Positions 34,345-43,156 are shown, counted from the first letter of the stretch. The stretch is DNA of 43,294 nucleotides from Erythrobacteraceae bacterium (GCA_947479055.1 CANJYE010000025.1:1-43294), one strand, 5' to 3'. The notes: generated from the letters alone by a model not told the origin. Numbers and translations are program-made.

Positions 34345-35052
34345 TCAGGCCGGAGCGCCGCCCGATCCGCTCTCGTCACCGGTCGGTTCGGAATCGGGCC
34401 GGGTTTCGAAAACCTTGTCGACCAGCCCGAACTTCAGCGCCTCGTCTGCTTCGAGGAAAGTGTCGCGATCGAGCGCGCGTTCGATCTCGGATAGCGGCTG
34501 GCCGGTGTATTTGACGTAGAGATCGTTCATGCGACTGCGGATGCGCAGGATTTCGCGGGCCTGAATCTCGATGTCGGAAGCCATGCCGCGCGCGCCGCCC
34601 GAAGGCTGGTGGATCATGATCCGCGCATTGGGGAGCGCAATACGCATGCCCGGCTCGCCCGCGCAGAGCAGGAAGCTGCCCATCGAGGCGGCCTGACCGA
34701 TGCAGACCGTGCTGACGCGCGATTTGATGTATTGCATCGTGTCATGGATTGCCATGCCGGCAGTGACCACGCCACCCGGCGAATTGATGTACATACTGAT
34801 CGGCTTGGAGGGGTTCTCGCTCTCCAGGAACAGCAACTGGGCGACGATCAGTGAGGCCATGTTGTCCTCGATCCCGCCGGTGATGAACACGATGCGTTCA
34901 CGCAGCAGGCGGCTGAAAATGTCGAAGCTGCGTTCGCCGCGGCTGGTCTGTTCGACCACCACGGGCACAAGCGCCCCGGTCACCGGGTCTTGCGTGAACT
35001 GGCCTTGGGAGCCGTATTGGGGGATACCGGCGGCACCGAACAGGTCGATCAT
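34345..35052 (-). CDS. clpP: ATP-dependent Clp protease proteolytic subunit ClpP
   Basis: Serine protease that forms the double heptameric chamber of ClpXP/ClpAP. The catalytic triad is Ser123 (GQAASMGS), His148 (MIHQPSGG) and Asp197 (RDTFL), with E. coli-like spacing of 25 and 49. The 235-aa length includes an N-terminal leader of ~15 residues ([13 protein letters not shown]) of the kind removed by processing, and a Ser/Gly/Glu-rich C-terminal extension. AGAGAGGAA precedes the ATG. It lies upstream of clpX and is preceded by a heat-shock-like promoter. Confidence 0.96.
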   Translation of the reverse strand: MIDLFGAAGIPQYGSQGQFTQDPVTGALVPVVVEQTSRGERSFDIFSRLLRERIVFITGGIEDNMASLIVAQLLFLESENPSKPISMYINSPGGVVTAGMAIHDTMQYIKSRVSTVCIGQAASMGSFLLCAGEPGMRIALPNARIMIHQPSGGARGMASDIEIQAREILRIRSRMNDLYVKYTGQPLSEIERALDRDTFLEADEALKFGLVDKVFETRPDSEPTGDESGSGGAPA

Positions 35053-35076
35053 GAAATTCCTCTCTAGCTGGAAGCG

Positions 35077-35111
35077 CCTATGTCGCGCGCCTCTCGCCGA
35101 TGTTCAAGGGC
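35077..35111 (-). promoter_or_regulatory. Putative sigma-32 (RpoH) promoter of clpP
   Basis: CCCTTGAA (-35 region, 35111-35104) is a close match to the sigma-32 -35 element; GACATAGG (35084-35077) stands at -10 distance and is a weaker match. The start of transcription would be ~18 bases before the clpP ATG. Confidence 0.45.
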
Positions 35112-35171
35112 ATTAACCGCAATTGCCCCAGCCGAGACGCCGCCGATAGCCGCAATCCGCACGGATTTCGC

Positions 35172-35786
35172 TCACTTCTTGGTATAAAGCACCGTGGTGG
35201 AGGTCTGCTTGGGTGCATCGAGAATGGCGTAGATCCGCCCATCGGTCAGCCCATCGCGAGCGATCGTGCAGGTCACGTCGTCCAGCGTTGCGTCGGGGCT
35301 GGTGAAAATCCAGTGGTTGGTGATGAACTCGGCGAAACGAGTCGTTACCAGCTGCTCGCACTGTGGATTGAGCTGTGCCCAGCCACCATCGTCCCGCCGC
35401 TTGAGCAGGCCTAGAAAACGGCTCTCCGGACTGTCATCGACCATCTGGACCAGGAAAGTGGCGTTGGGCACACCCACCCCCTCGAGCTTGCGCAAGCGGT
35501 ACTGCTTGGGCGAACCCTTCTCTTCCTTGCCTTCCGAATCCTTCTCCCAGACCGTCAGGCTGTAACCACCGCCCAGCCGCTTTTCGAGCAGGGCGCGCGA
35601 ACAGGCCGGTTCCCCGTCCGACGATTCGGTGCATTGCCGGGCCGGGCCGACCTTCATCGGATAGGCAAGCGCCGCATCCGGAACGATTGGATCGCTCTCG
35701 TCATTTTCAGCCAGGAAGCAGCCGCTGAGCAGCAGCGAGCCGAACGCGGCGAGCGCAAGGCGGGACCAGTGACGTTCAGGCATCAT
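35172..35786 (-). CDS. Hypothetical lipoprotein
   Basis: A 204-aa protein with a lipoprotein signal (MMPERHWSRLALAAFGSLLLSGC, split here: n-region RHWSR, lipobox LLSGC). The mature part is polar, with two cysteines (RQCTESSDGEPACSR) that may form a disulphide, a strand-rich middle (GYSLTVWEKDSEGKEEKG) and no domain I recognise. A second cysteine pair (PQCEQ, DVTCTI) follows. It sits between tig and clpP on the same strand, but no link with proteolysis is evident. Start at 35786 or the adjacent ATG at 35783. Confidence 0.78.
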   Translation of the reverse strand: MMPERHWSRLALAAFGSLLLSGCFLAENDESDPIVPDAALAYPMKVGPARQCTESSDGEPACSRALLEKRLGGGYSLTVWEKDSEGKEEKGSPKQYRLRKLEGVGVPNATFLVQMVDDSPESRFLGLLKRRDDGGWAQLNPQCEQLVTTRFAEFITNHWIFTSPDATLDDVTCTIARDGLTDGRIYAILDAPKQTSTTVLYTKK

Positions 35787-35912
35787 TTCCGCCCCTTTCC
35801 CAGCCGCCAACGCAAACGACACGACAGCTTTGCGCGATTGTGCCGGATGCGGGGCAGCGACTCAAGCCCGGTCATCGCCTTGACGACCGGAGTGGGGCGC
35901 AAAGCGGGCCCG

Positions 35913-35938
35913 ATCCCTCCCTCATGAAGGGGAGGGAT
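35913..35938 (-). terminator. Hairpin after tig
   Basis: ATCCCTCCC and GGGAGGGAT form a perfect nine-base-pair stem with an eight-base loop, 27 bases past the tig stop. It resembles the same GC-rich repeat class as the valS insert. A T-run is missing. Confidence 0.5.
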
Positions 35939-35964
35939 GAGCCAGCTTGAAACGATAACGGGTG

Positions 35965-37518
35965 TTATTCGGCAGCCTTTTTGGCAGCGGCCTTCTTGGC
36001 CGGAGCCTTCTTGGCCGGAGCTTCGCCATCATCGGCCTTGGCGGCAGCGGTCTTCTTCGGCGCGGCCTTCTTGGCGGGCTTCTCCTCGGCGGTGGCGTCC
36101 TCGGCCTTGGCCTTCTTCGGCGCGGCTTTCTTCTTGGCCGGCTTGTGATCATGGTCGTGATCGCAATCCGGGCCATGGACATGGCCATCCCCGTCAGCCT
36201 CGATCGCGGCCTGGAGCTCGTCGCGGGTAACCTGGCGTTCGGTCACCTCGGCCTTGTCGAACAGGAAGTCGACGACCTTTTCCTCATACAGCGGCGCGCG
36301 CAGCTGGGCGGCCATCATCGCGTCCTGCTGGACATATTCCATGAAGCGCTGGCGATCTTCCGGGCGGTATTGCTGAGCTGCCTGGCGGACGACCATTTCC
36401 ATTTCCTGCTGCGAAACGTCCACGCCATTGGCCTGGCCGATCTCCGACAGCAGCAGGCCGAGCCGCACGCGGCGTTCGGCGATGGAGCGATATTCGTCCT
36501 TCTCGCCTTCGATCTCGGCCTTGGCGGCATCGGGATCTTCCTCGCGGGCAGCTTCCTGTTCCAGCTGCGACCAGATCTGCTGAAATTCGGCTTCCACCAT
36601 GCTCGGCGGGACCGGGAAATCATGGCCGGCGGCCAACTGGTCGAGCAGCTGGCGCTTCATCTGGGTGCGGGTCAGCCCGGCAGTTTCCTGCTCCAGCTGG
36701 CCGCGCAGCAGGCCCTTCAGCGTATCGAGATTGGCAAGGCCAAGCGACTGGGCGAATTCCTCGTCCACCTTGGATTCGCCCGGAACCTTCAACTCGTTGA
36801 CCTTGACGTCGAAGCTGGCGTCCTTGCCGGCGAGATGCTCGGCCGGGTAATCGGCGGGGAAAGTGACCGTGATGGTCCGCTCCTCACCGGCCTTGGCGCC
36901 GGCCAGCTGTTCCTCGAAACCGGGGATGAAACGGCCCGCACCGATTTCCAGCGCCTGGTTTTCGGCCGAACCGCCTTCGAACGGCTCGCCGTCGATCTTG
37001 CCGACGAAATCAATGATCAGCTGGTCGCCATCCTGCGCCTTGCGGCTCTTGGGGGCGTCCTTGAAGCTCTTCTGACCGGCGGCGATATTGGCCAGCGCTT
37101 CATCCACGGCCGAATCATCCACCGGCACGACCAGCTTTTCCAGCTTGATCCCGTCGAGCGAGGGGGGGGCGATATCGGGCAGCACTTCGAATTCGACGGT
37201 CAGCGTCGCATCCTGACCTTCTTCATAGCCTTCACCCAGATCGACGCGCGGCTGATAGGCCGGGCGGAGCTTCTTCTCGGCAATCAGGCCATCGACCGAT
37301 TCGCGCACGCTGGCATTGAGCGCGTCGCCATGCAGCGCCTCGCCATGCATCTTGCGGATGAGGTTGGCGGGCACCTTGCCGGGGCGGAAGCCGGGCATCC
37401 GCACTTGCGGAGCGATCTTCTTCACCTCGTTTTCGATCCGCGCGGCGATCTGCGCAGCCGGAATGGTCAGCGCATAGCCGCGCTTCAGGCCTTCATTGGT
37501 GGTCTCGACGATCTGCAT
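35965..37518 (-). CDS. tig: Trigger factor with His-rich and Lys/Ala-rich tail
   Basis: Ribosome-associated chaperone and prolyl isomerase. The N-terminal ribosome-binding domain has the signature GFRPGKVP (43-50), an FKBP-type PPIase domain follows (~150-245, with DGDQLIIDFVGKIDGEPFEGG), then the helical chaperone arms. At 517 aa it exceeds the E. coli protein (432 aa) because residues ~443-517 are an added tail: a His/Asp/Cys cluster (HVHGPDCDHDHDH, 446-458), then repeats of KKAAPKKA type. Such tails occur in related genomes as far as I know, but the role is not established. Start MQIVETTNEG at 37518 is standard. Downstream are the lipoprotein gene, clpP and clpX. Confidence 0.95.
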   Translation of the reverse strand: MQIVETTNEGLKRGYALTIPAAQIAARIENEVKKIAPQVRMPGFRPGKVPANLIRKMHGEALHGDALNASVRESVDGLIAEKKLRPAYQPRVDLGEGYEEGQDATLTVEFEVLPDIAPPSLDGIKLEKLVVPVDDSAVDEALANIAAGQKSFKDAPKSRKAQDGDQLIIDFVGKIDGEPFEGGSAENQALEIGAGRFIPGFEEQLAGAKAGEERTITVTFPADYPAEHLAGKDASFDVKVNELKVPGESKVDEEFAQSLGLANLDTLKGLLRGQLEQETAGLTRTQMKRQLLDQLAAGHDFPVPPSMVEAEFQQIWSQLEQEAAREEDPDAAKAEIEGEKDEYRSIAERRVRLGLLLSEIGQANGVDVSQQEMEMVVRQAAQQYRPEDRQRFMEYVQQDAMMAAQLRAPLYEEKVVDFLFDKAEVTERQVTRDELQAAIEADGDGHVHGPDCDHDHDHKPAKKKAAPKKAKAEDATAEEKPAKKAAPKKTAAAKADDGEAPAKKAPAKKAAAKKAAE

Positions 37519-37554
37519 GATACGAACTTCTTGCTTTCTCAAACTGTTCCATCG

Positions 37555-37606
37555 CCTCGCGGCGCGAAACTGGCTCTAACGATCCTGTCACCTCGCGGCG
37601 CGAAAC

Positions 37607-37609
<3 letters not shown>
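37555..37609. repeat. 19-bp direct repeat at the 3' end of tRNA-Leu
   Basis: CCTCGCGGCGCGAAACTGG occurs at 37555-37573 and 37591-37609, 36 bases apart start to start. The second copy ends on the encoded CCA of the tRNA. No element lies between the copies. Confidence 0.8.
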
Positions 37610-37691
<82 letters not shown>

Positions 37692-37822
37692 GGCACGACA
37701 AAGCGTGCAGGCACGCGCGCCTGCGAATGGAGCAGCGCCTTATCCGCCAAGCCGGCAAAGGGCAAGCGCTACGCTGCACCGGCAAGGTTGCCTCTGTGCC
37801 CTGCCGCTTCTAAAGGGCGCGG

Positions 37823-38131
37823 ATGAGCGAAACCGACACCCCCGCCCCCGCAACCGGCTCCGGGCCGGACATCCCGCCCGACCGGCTGGCGATCCACCCT
37901 TCGAGCCCCCATTTCGATGCCGACAAGCTCGGTCGCGGCGTGGGCATCCGCTTCAAGGGCAGCGTCCGCTCCAATGTCGAGGAATATTGCGTGTCGGAAG
38001 GCTGGGTGAAGGTCCAGGCGGGCAAGAGCATGGACCGCAAGGGCAACCCCCTGCTCCTGAAGCTCAGCGGCCCGGTCGAAGCCTGGTACGAGGATCTGGG
38101 CGCGGGCGCGCCGGTGGCAAAGACCGGCTGA
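37823..38131 (+). CDS. DUF3297 family protein
   Basis: A 102-aa cytoplasmic protein of a family without known function. The motifs PPDRLAIHPSSPHFD, GVGIRFKGSVRSNVEEYC and GWVKVQAGKSMDRKG are characteristic. Composition suggests a small beta-rich fold; no signal peptide or helix is present. It begins 131 bp from the divergent tRNA-Leu and converges with the CHAP gene 12 bp away. Confidence 0.85.
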   Translation: MSETDTPAPATGSGPDIPPDRLAIHPSSPHFDADKLGRGVGIRFKGSVRSNVEEYCVSEGWVKVQAGKSMDRKGNPLLLKLSGPVEAWYEDLGAGAPVAKTG

Positions 38132-38143
38132 CGCCGCTTCGGT

Positions 38144-38779
38144 TCAGAATTTGCCGATGATCGCGCCGATCGGATCGCGCGGGGATGATGCCTGCACCAT
38201 CTGTATCGGCCTGGCAGAAGGCTCGACCTTAGGTGCCACCGCCACGCGCGGGGCGGCATCGGGATAGATGAAGCCCTGCACCGGCCAGCGGGTGGTGCCG
38301 AGATTGCCCTCGGGCGCGTACCAGATCCGCACCTCGCTCCAGTCGTTGCCGGGCGAGACATCCACCGCCCGCGCGTTCTGTTCCACTTGCCCGCGCTGGC
38401 CGTTTATCGGCGACCAGTTGGCATGGTTGAGCTCGATAGTGCGCGAATCGATCACCCGGCTGACCGCAGCGACATGGCCAAGCTGCATATTGCCGCTGGG
38501 CTTGAGCGCCATCACCGCGCCCGGTTTCGGGGCGCGGCCACGGGCATAGCGACCCTCGGCCTGGTCCCACCAGCCATAGGCATCGCCATAGAGCCGGATG
38601 CCGGTCACTTCGCGGGCATAGGGCACGCACTCGAGATAGGCCGGCAATTCACCTGCCGAAGCGGCTGGATCATAGTCCCGCTCGCCCCGGTCCACCATGT
38701 CCGCGCCGGTCTCGGCCAGTGCGGGCACCGCGCCAGTCAGCAGGGCGAAGGCGGCGAGGATCAGGGATTTGCGGATCAT
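38144..38779 (-). CDS. CHAP-domain peptidoglycan amidohydrolase
   Basis: A 211-aa secreted protein with a Sec signal peptide (ends AVPALA, residue ~22). The CHAP domain carries the catalytic Cys51 (AYLECVPYAR), His102 (QLGHVAAV) and the Asn/His of ELNHANW (118-121), the order known for cysteine, histidine-dependent amidohydrolases. Together with WWDQ and PKPGAVMALK this predicts cleavage of peptidoglycan stem or cross-bridge peptides. The C-terminal ~40 residues are Pro/Ala-rich without a wall-binding domain. It is divergent from der. Confidence 0.86.
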   Translation of the reverse strand: MIRKSLILAAFALLTGAVPALAETGADMVDRGERDYDPAASAGELPAYLECVPYAREVTGIRLYGDAYGWWDQAEGRYARGRAPKPGAVMALKPSGNMQLGHVAAVSRVIDSRTIELNHANWSPINGQRGQVEQNARAVDVSPGNDWSEVRIWYAPEGNLGTTRWPVQGFIYPDAAPRVAVAPKVEPSARPIQMVQASSPRDPIGAIIGKF

Positions 38780-38863
38780 GTCACCGCTATGGCCGGATGG
38801 GGGTTAGGACCGGCCTGCCACATATGGTTAACGGCAAATTAGGGACGTTCCCCAGACGGGCCC

Positions 38864-38885
38864 GGGGCGGGCGCAATCCCGCCCC
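38864..38885 (+). promoter_or_regulatory. Hairpin in the der leader
   Basis: GGGGCGGG-CGCAAT-CCCGCCCC, a perfect eight-base-pair stem ~50 bases before the der start. It lies in the 157-bp intergenic region and could affect leader RNA folding or be a degenerate repeat. Confidence 0.35.
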
Positions 38886-38936
38886 AACGCACAGACTCCT
38901 TGCCATCAGCGGCCATAAGCGCCACTTGGGCGGCAA

Positions 38937-40322
38937 ATGCTCCCGCAAGTCATCATCATCGGCCGACCCAATGTCGGCAAGTCGACGCTGTTCAACCGGC
39001 TGATCGGCAAGAAGCTGGCGCTGGTCGATGACCAGCCTGGCGTCACCCGCGACCGCCGCTTTGGCGAAGCGCATCTGATCGGTCTCGATTTCACCATCGT
39101 CGACACGGCCGGCTGGGAGGATGAAGATCCCAACACCCTGCCCGGCCGGATGCGCGCGCAAACCGAAGTCAGCCTGCAAGGTGCCGATGTCGCGCTGTTC
39201 GTGATCGATGCCCGCGCCGGGATCACTCCGCTGGACGAGGAGATCTGCCGTTGGCTGCGCGGCTCCTCTGTGCCGGTGATCCTGATTGCCAACAAGGCCG
39301 AAGGCCGCGCGGGCGAGCCGGGGATCATGGAAAGCTACAGTCTGGGCCTGGGCGACCCGGTACCGCTGTCGGCCGAACATGGCGAAGGCATGGGCGATCT
39401 GTTCGAAGCGCTTCTGCCGCTGCTCGGCGACAAGCAGCCGGGCGAGGACGGCTATCGCGAGGACGAGCCGGACGGTGATGACGAGGATACCTCCGGCCCG
39501 CTCAAGCTGGCCATCGTCGGCAGGCCGAACGCGGGCAAGTCCACCCTGATCAACCGCCTGCTTGGCGAAGACCGGCTGCTGACCGGGCCGGAAGCGGGCA
39601 TCACCCGCGATTCGATCGCGGTCGACTGGGAGTGGACGGATCCCAAGACCGGCGTGACCCGTCCGGTCCGGCTGATTGACACCGCAGGGATGCGCAAAAA
39701 GGCGCGGGTGGTCGAGAAACTGGAAAAAATGGCGGTCGCCGATGCCCGCCACGCGGTCGATTTCGCCGAAGTGGTAGTGCTGCTGCTCGATGCCACGCAA
39801 GGGCTGGAACATCAGGACCTCAAGATCGCCTCACTGGTGCTGGAAGAAGGCCGCGCGCTGATCATCGCGATCAACAAATGGGACATCGCCGAAGACCCCA
39901 GCGGGCTGTTCAACGGCATCCGCCAGGCGCTGGAAGATGGCCTTGCCCAAGTGCGCGGCGTGCCGCTATTCGCCGTCTCAGCCCGCACCGGCAAGGGGCT
40001 GGACACAATGCTGGCCGGCGCTTTCGAACTGCGCGACACCTGGAGCAAGCGGGTGCCCACCGCCGCGCTCAACCGCTGGTTCGACGATGCGCTGGAAGCC
40101 AATCCCCCGCCCGCCCCCGGCGGCAAGCGGATCAAGATGCGCTACATCACCCAGATCAAGACCCGCCCGCCCAGCTTCGTGGTGTTCGGATCAAGGCTGG
40201 AAATCGTGCCCGAAAGCTACCGGCGCTATCTCGTCAACGGCATCAGGCGCGAACTTGGTTTCGGCTCGGTCCCGGTGCGGCTGACGCTGCGCAGTTCGAA
40301 GAACCCCTTCGCCAAGGAATAG
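38937..40322 (+). CDS. der: Ribosome-assembly GTPase Der (EngA)
   Basis: Tandem G-domain GTPase needed for 50S subunit maturation. The first G domain has GRPNVGKS (9-16), DTAGW, and NKAE (119-122) where most G proteins have NKxD. The second has GRPNAGKS (195-202), DTAGMRKKA and NKWD. A KH-like C-terminal domain (GKRIKMRYITQIKTRPPSF) completes the 461 aa. ATG at 38937 is the only plausible start next to the first P-loop. The gene stands alone; upstream spacer has a GC hairpin. Confidence 0.95.
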   Translation: MLPQVIIIGRPNVGKSTLFNRLIGKKLALVDDQPGVTRDRRFGEAHLIGLDFTIVDTAGWEDEDPNTLPGRMRAQTEVSLQGADVALFVIDARAGITPLDEEICRWLRGSSVPVILIANKAEGRAGEPGIMESYSLGLGDPVPLSAEHGEGMGDLFEALLPLLGDKQPGEDGYREDEPDGDDEDTSGPLKLAIVGRPNAGKSTLINRLLGEDRLLTGPEAGITRDSIAVDWEWTDPKTGVTRPVRLIDTAGMRKKARVVEKLEKMAVADARHAVDFAEVVVLLLDATQGLEHQDLKIASLVLEEGRALIIAINKWDIAEDPSGLFNGIRQALEDGLAQVRGVPLFAVSARTGKGLDTMLAGAFELRDTWSKRVPTAALNRWFDDALEANPPPAPGGKRIKMRYITQIKTRPPSFVVFGSRLEIVPESYRRYLVNGIRRELGFGSVPVRLTLRSSKNPFAKE

Positions 40323-40361
40323 TGGCAGGGCCGGGCATTGCCTCCCCGGCTCCCGCAAGCC

Positions 40362-41717
40362 TCACACCAGCACGATATCGAGATTGGTCATGGTCGCGCT
40401 GGCCTGGAGGCTGGCGACCAGCAGCGCCGTGTGTGCGCCGTTGCCATCATCGTCGAACCACAGGGTCTTGTCGGTGGTGCGGAAGATGAAACGATCGTCG
40501 GGATCCTGCGCGACATTGTCGGCCCGGCTCTGGAACTGGCTTGCCGCCAGCGCACCCGCCACCAGTCCGCCGCCAAAGGCGCTGGCGGTGATCTGGAAGC
40601 GATCATTGTTACCTGCACCGATGCTGCTGAAATCCAGGATCGTATCACCCAGCCCGGAGCGCGTCGCGAAGATGAAAGTGTCATTGCCATCGCCGCCGGC
40701 CAGGACGTCAATCCCGTTGCCGCCGCTCAGGAAGTCATTGCCCGCCGCACCGTCCAGCCTGTCGTCGCCACCCCCGCCCAAAAGGGAGTTGTTGCCGGCA
40801 TTGCCGCGCAGCTGGTCGGCACCGCTGCGCGAACCCAGGATGACCTCGAAGCCGCTGTAGCTGTCGCCCATGGCCGAGCCATCATTGTCAAAGGATTCGT
40901 CCAGCGCCACGGTCGCCCCGGCCAGCAGGCGGAAGTCGAGCGTATCCTTGTCCGCCCCGCCGTCGAATGTTTCCGCCCAGGCGGCGTTGCCGATGAAGCT
41001 GTCGATCCCGGCATCGCCGGAGACCGTTCCGGTCACCGTTCCGGTCGAATTGTCGAAGCTGTCGTCGCCCGAGCCCAGGGCCACATCGCCATCAATGGTA
41101 CCACCTCGATTGTCGAGCTGATCCGCGCCTGCGCCCATCTCCACCTTGCCCGACATCAAACCGCGATTGAGGACGATATCGGTCGTCACCGTAGAGTCGC
41201 TGCTGCTGAAGCTCGCCACGTTCGTACCAAGGCCGATAATCGATCCGTAATTCTTGACGACGAGCGTTTCGGTATAAGAATTCGAGTGACGGACCGCGTA
41301 AACGTAGCCGGCAATCGTGCCTGTGTTCACCACCATGCTCTGACCCGCACCGGTTCCAGCCATGAGAACACCATAACCACCAGTTATGCTGCCCTCGTTC
41401 AACACTTCGGAAGAATTGGCCGATACCCAGACGCCGATGCTGACGGCCGTCTGGTTCGCTGCAACACTGGCGCCTGCCAGAACCTGGACAACAATACCCG
41501 AATCAGCCGCTCCATCGCTACCAAGCTGCAACCCGTAACCCGCTCCGAAGACGTTGCCGACGATGATGGCGTTGTGATTACTGTCATTGCCGGAAATCGC
41601 TGTTCCGTTGGTGGACACCACCGAGCTGTCTTTCGGAACATATATGGAATTATCGTTCACCGTGAGCGTGTAGCGTGTTCCAGTGCCCATGCTGGTAGTG
41701 CCGATGATGGTGGCCAT
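40362..41717 (-). CDS. RTX-type calcium-binding protein with beta-solenoid N-terminal half
   Basis: A 451-aa secreted-type protein. Residues ~20-250 are Ser/Thr/Asn/Gly-rich and consist of imperfect repeats of the form N-x-G-x-I-x-G (NEGSITGGYG, NTGTIAGYVY, NYGSIIGLG, NRGLMSGKV, NRGGTIDGDV), which predict a right-handed beta-helix. A short set of RTX nonapeptides follows (GGGGDDRLDG, GAAGNDFLSG, GGDGNDTFIF). A serralysin-type end (ILDFSSIGAGNNDRFQI) closes with the acidic-hydrophobic NLDIVLV, a type I secretion signal pattern. The start at 41717 has GGGAGGGA upstream. It is divergent from the AI-2E transporter across 179 bp. Confidence 0.82.
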   Translation of the reverse strand: MATIIGTTSMGTGTRYTLTVNDNSIYVPKDSSVVSTNGTAISGNDSNHNAIIVGNVFGAGYGLQLGSDGAADSGIVVQVLAGASVAANQTAVSIGVWVSANSSEVLNEGSITGGYGVLMAGTGAGQSMVVNTGTIAGYVYAVRHSNSYTETLVVKNYGSIIGLGTNVASFSSSDSTVTTDIVLNRGLMSGKVEMGAGADQLDNRGGTIDGDVALGSGDDSFDNSTGTVTGTVSGDAGIDSFIGNAAWAETFDGGADKDTLDFRLLAGATVALDESFDNDGSAMGDSYSGFEVILGSRSGADQLRGNAGNNSLLGGGGDDRLDGAAGNDFLSGGNGIDVLAGGDGNDTFIFATRSGLGDTILDFSSIGAGNNDRFQITASAFGGGLVAGALAASQFQSRADNVAQDPDDRFIFRTTDKTLWFDDDGNGAHTALLVASLQASATMTNLDIVLV

Positions 41718-41799
41718 GGTGAATCCCTCCCGGAAAGGATGCTGGTGGATCAGGTTTGATCCAGACGGAGCTGTAACTGCCCGGTTTTTCTCCTTTGGA

Positions 41800-41809
41800 C
41801 AAGTACTTG
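41800..41809. promoter_or_regulatory. CAAGTACTTG palindrome in the RTX2/AI-2E intergenic region
   Basis: A perfect 10-base palindrome, CAAGTACTTG, near the middle of the divergent intergenic region, 83 bp upstream of the RTX start. Site for a regulator is a guess from its position. Confidence 0.2.
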
Positions 41810-41896
41810 CTTGCACCGCCAGCACAGGCACGGATCGTACGCGCCGCTGCGCGCAAAAGGATTGGATTCCGGCGGCCATGATGCCACAACGCCTCC

Positions 41897-42970
41897 ATGG
41901 AAAAGCCCGGCAGCCGCAGACTGAGCATCGAGGACGCGGGGTTTGTGGCGCTCGTGCTGCTGGTCACCATCGCCTTTGCCTGGCTGCTTGCGCCCTTTTT
42001 CGGGGCGATCCTGTGGGGTATAGTCGCGGCCATCGTGTTTGCGCCGGTCAACCGCAGGATGGTGCCGATGTTGGGCGGGCGGCGCAATCTGGCAGCAGCG
42101 CTGACCCTTGTGCTGATCCTTGCGCTGGTGATTCTGCCCGCGCTGGCGCTCGGTCTGAGCCTGGTGGAACAGGCCGCCGCGCTTTATGCCAATTTCCAGT
42201 CGGGAAAGGTCGATCTGGCCGGAGGTTTCGATCTGATGCGTCAGGCGCTGCCCACCTGGGCATCCGACCAGCTGGCAGCGCGCGGGCTGGCCGATTTCGA
42301 CGCCGCCCGCAAGATGTTCGATTCGACCGTCGCTTCGGGGCTCCAGACCATCGCCTCGCGCGCGCTGCTGTTCGGCCAGGGGGCCATGCGGTTCATGGCC
42401 TCGATCGCAATCATGCTTTATCTTACCTTCTTCCTGCTGCGCGATGGCACAAGTCTTGGCCAGAAGATCGGCCGGGCCGTGCCGCTGAGGCCGGATATGC
42501 GCGATGCGCTGGTCAGCCATTTCGTGGTGGTGGTGCGGGCGACCATGAAGGGCACCGTCGTGGTGGCAATCCTGCAAGGGCTGGTAGGCGGGCTGGTGTT
42601 CTGGTTCCTCGGCATCCCCGGACCGCTGCTATGGGGGCTGGTGATGGGCTTCTTCTCGCTCGTTCCCGCCGTCGGCACCGGGATCATCTGGGTGCCAACG
42701 GCGATCTACCTGCTGCTCACCGGTTCGGTGCAGGAAGGCCTGATCCTGGCGGGATGCGGGCTGTTCGTCATCGGCATGATCGATAACCTGCTGCGCCCGG
42801 TGCTGGTCGGCAAGGATACCCGCATGCCCGATTTCGTCGTGCTGATCGCGACGCTGGCGGGGCTCGACATCTTCGGTCTCAACGGCTTCATCATCGGCCC
42901 GATGATTGCGGCGCTGTTCATCGCGGTATGGACGATCATAGCGGAAGATCGCGGCGCAAACTTGGCCTGA
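41897..42970 (+). CDS. AI-2E family transporter (PerM/TqsA-like)
   Basis: A 357-aa inner-membrane protein of the AI-2E/UPF0118 family, with about eight hydrophobic segments. N-terminal pairs (FVALVLLVTIAFAWLLAPFFGAILWGIVAAIVFAPV) and the C-terminal VPAVGTGIIWVPTAIYLL plus the motif DNLLRPVLVGKDTRMPDFVVL are typical. Members move AI-2, Na+ (as Na+/H+ antiporter) or act as permeases of unknown substrate, so the AI-2 label should not be taken as function. Nothing in the neighbourhood specifies the substrate. Confidence 0.88.
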   Translation: MEKPGSRRLSIEDAGFVALVLLVTIAFAWLLAPFFGAILWGIVAAIVFAPVNRRMVPMLGGRRNLAAALTLVLILALVILPALALGLSLVEQAAALYANFQSGKVDLAGGFDLMRQALPTWASDQLAARGLADFDAARKMFDSTVASGLQTIASRALLFGQGAMRFMASIAIMLYLTFFLLRDGTSLGQKIGRAVPLRPDMRDALVSHFVVVVRATMKGTVVVAILQGLVGGLVFWFLGIPGPLLWGLVMGFFSLVPAVGTGIIWVPTAIYLLLTGSVQEGLILAGCGLFVIGMIDNLLRPVLVGKDTRMPDFVVLIATLAGLDIFGLNGFIIGPMIAALFIAVWTIIAEDRGANLA

Positions 42971-43041
42971 CATTTTTCCACGGGTCGATCGGAATTGCCT
43001 TTCCCAGCGGGACGTCCCGACTGCCTGGCAGCCAGCCCAAT

Positions 43042-43058
43042 TGCGGGAATATCCCGCA
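43042..43058 (+). terminator. Hairpin after the AI-2E transporter
   Basis: TGCGGGA-ATA-TCCCGCA, seven-base-pair arms, 71 bases past the stop codon. No T-run directly follows; weak terminator candidate. Confidence 0.3.
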
Positions 43059-43119
43059 TCCGATGCTTGCCATCTTGAGAAAAATTTGTGGATTCAATTA
43101 CTACCTTGGATCACGAAAT

Positions 43120-43143
43120 GATTTCCGGAAGCACCCGGAAATC
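43120..43143. repeat. Hairpin near the IS200/IS605 right end
   Basis: GATTTCCGG-AAGCAC-CCGGAAATC has perfect nine-base arms and a six-base loop. It lies just outside the transposase hairpin and may belong to the insertion sequence or be the target region. Confidence 0.5.
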
Positions 43144-43156
43144 AGCTGAATGACTG

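Noticed and set aside
40338..41759. A 473-codon plus-strand frame opposite the second RTX gene
   Set aside because: Val/Ile/Ala-rich reverse complement of Gly/Asp repeats, a known artefact of RTX genes.
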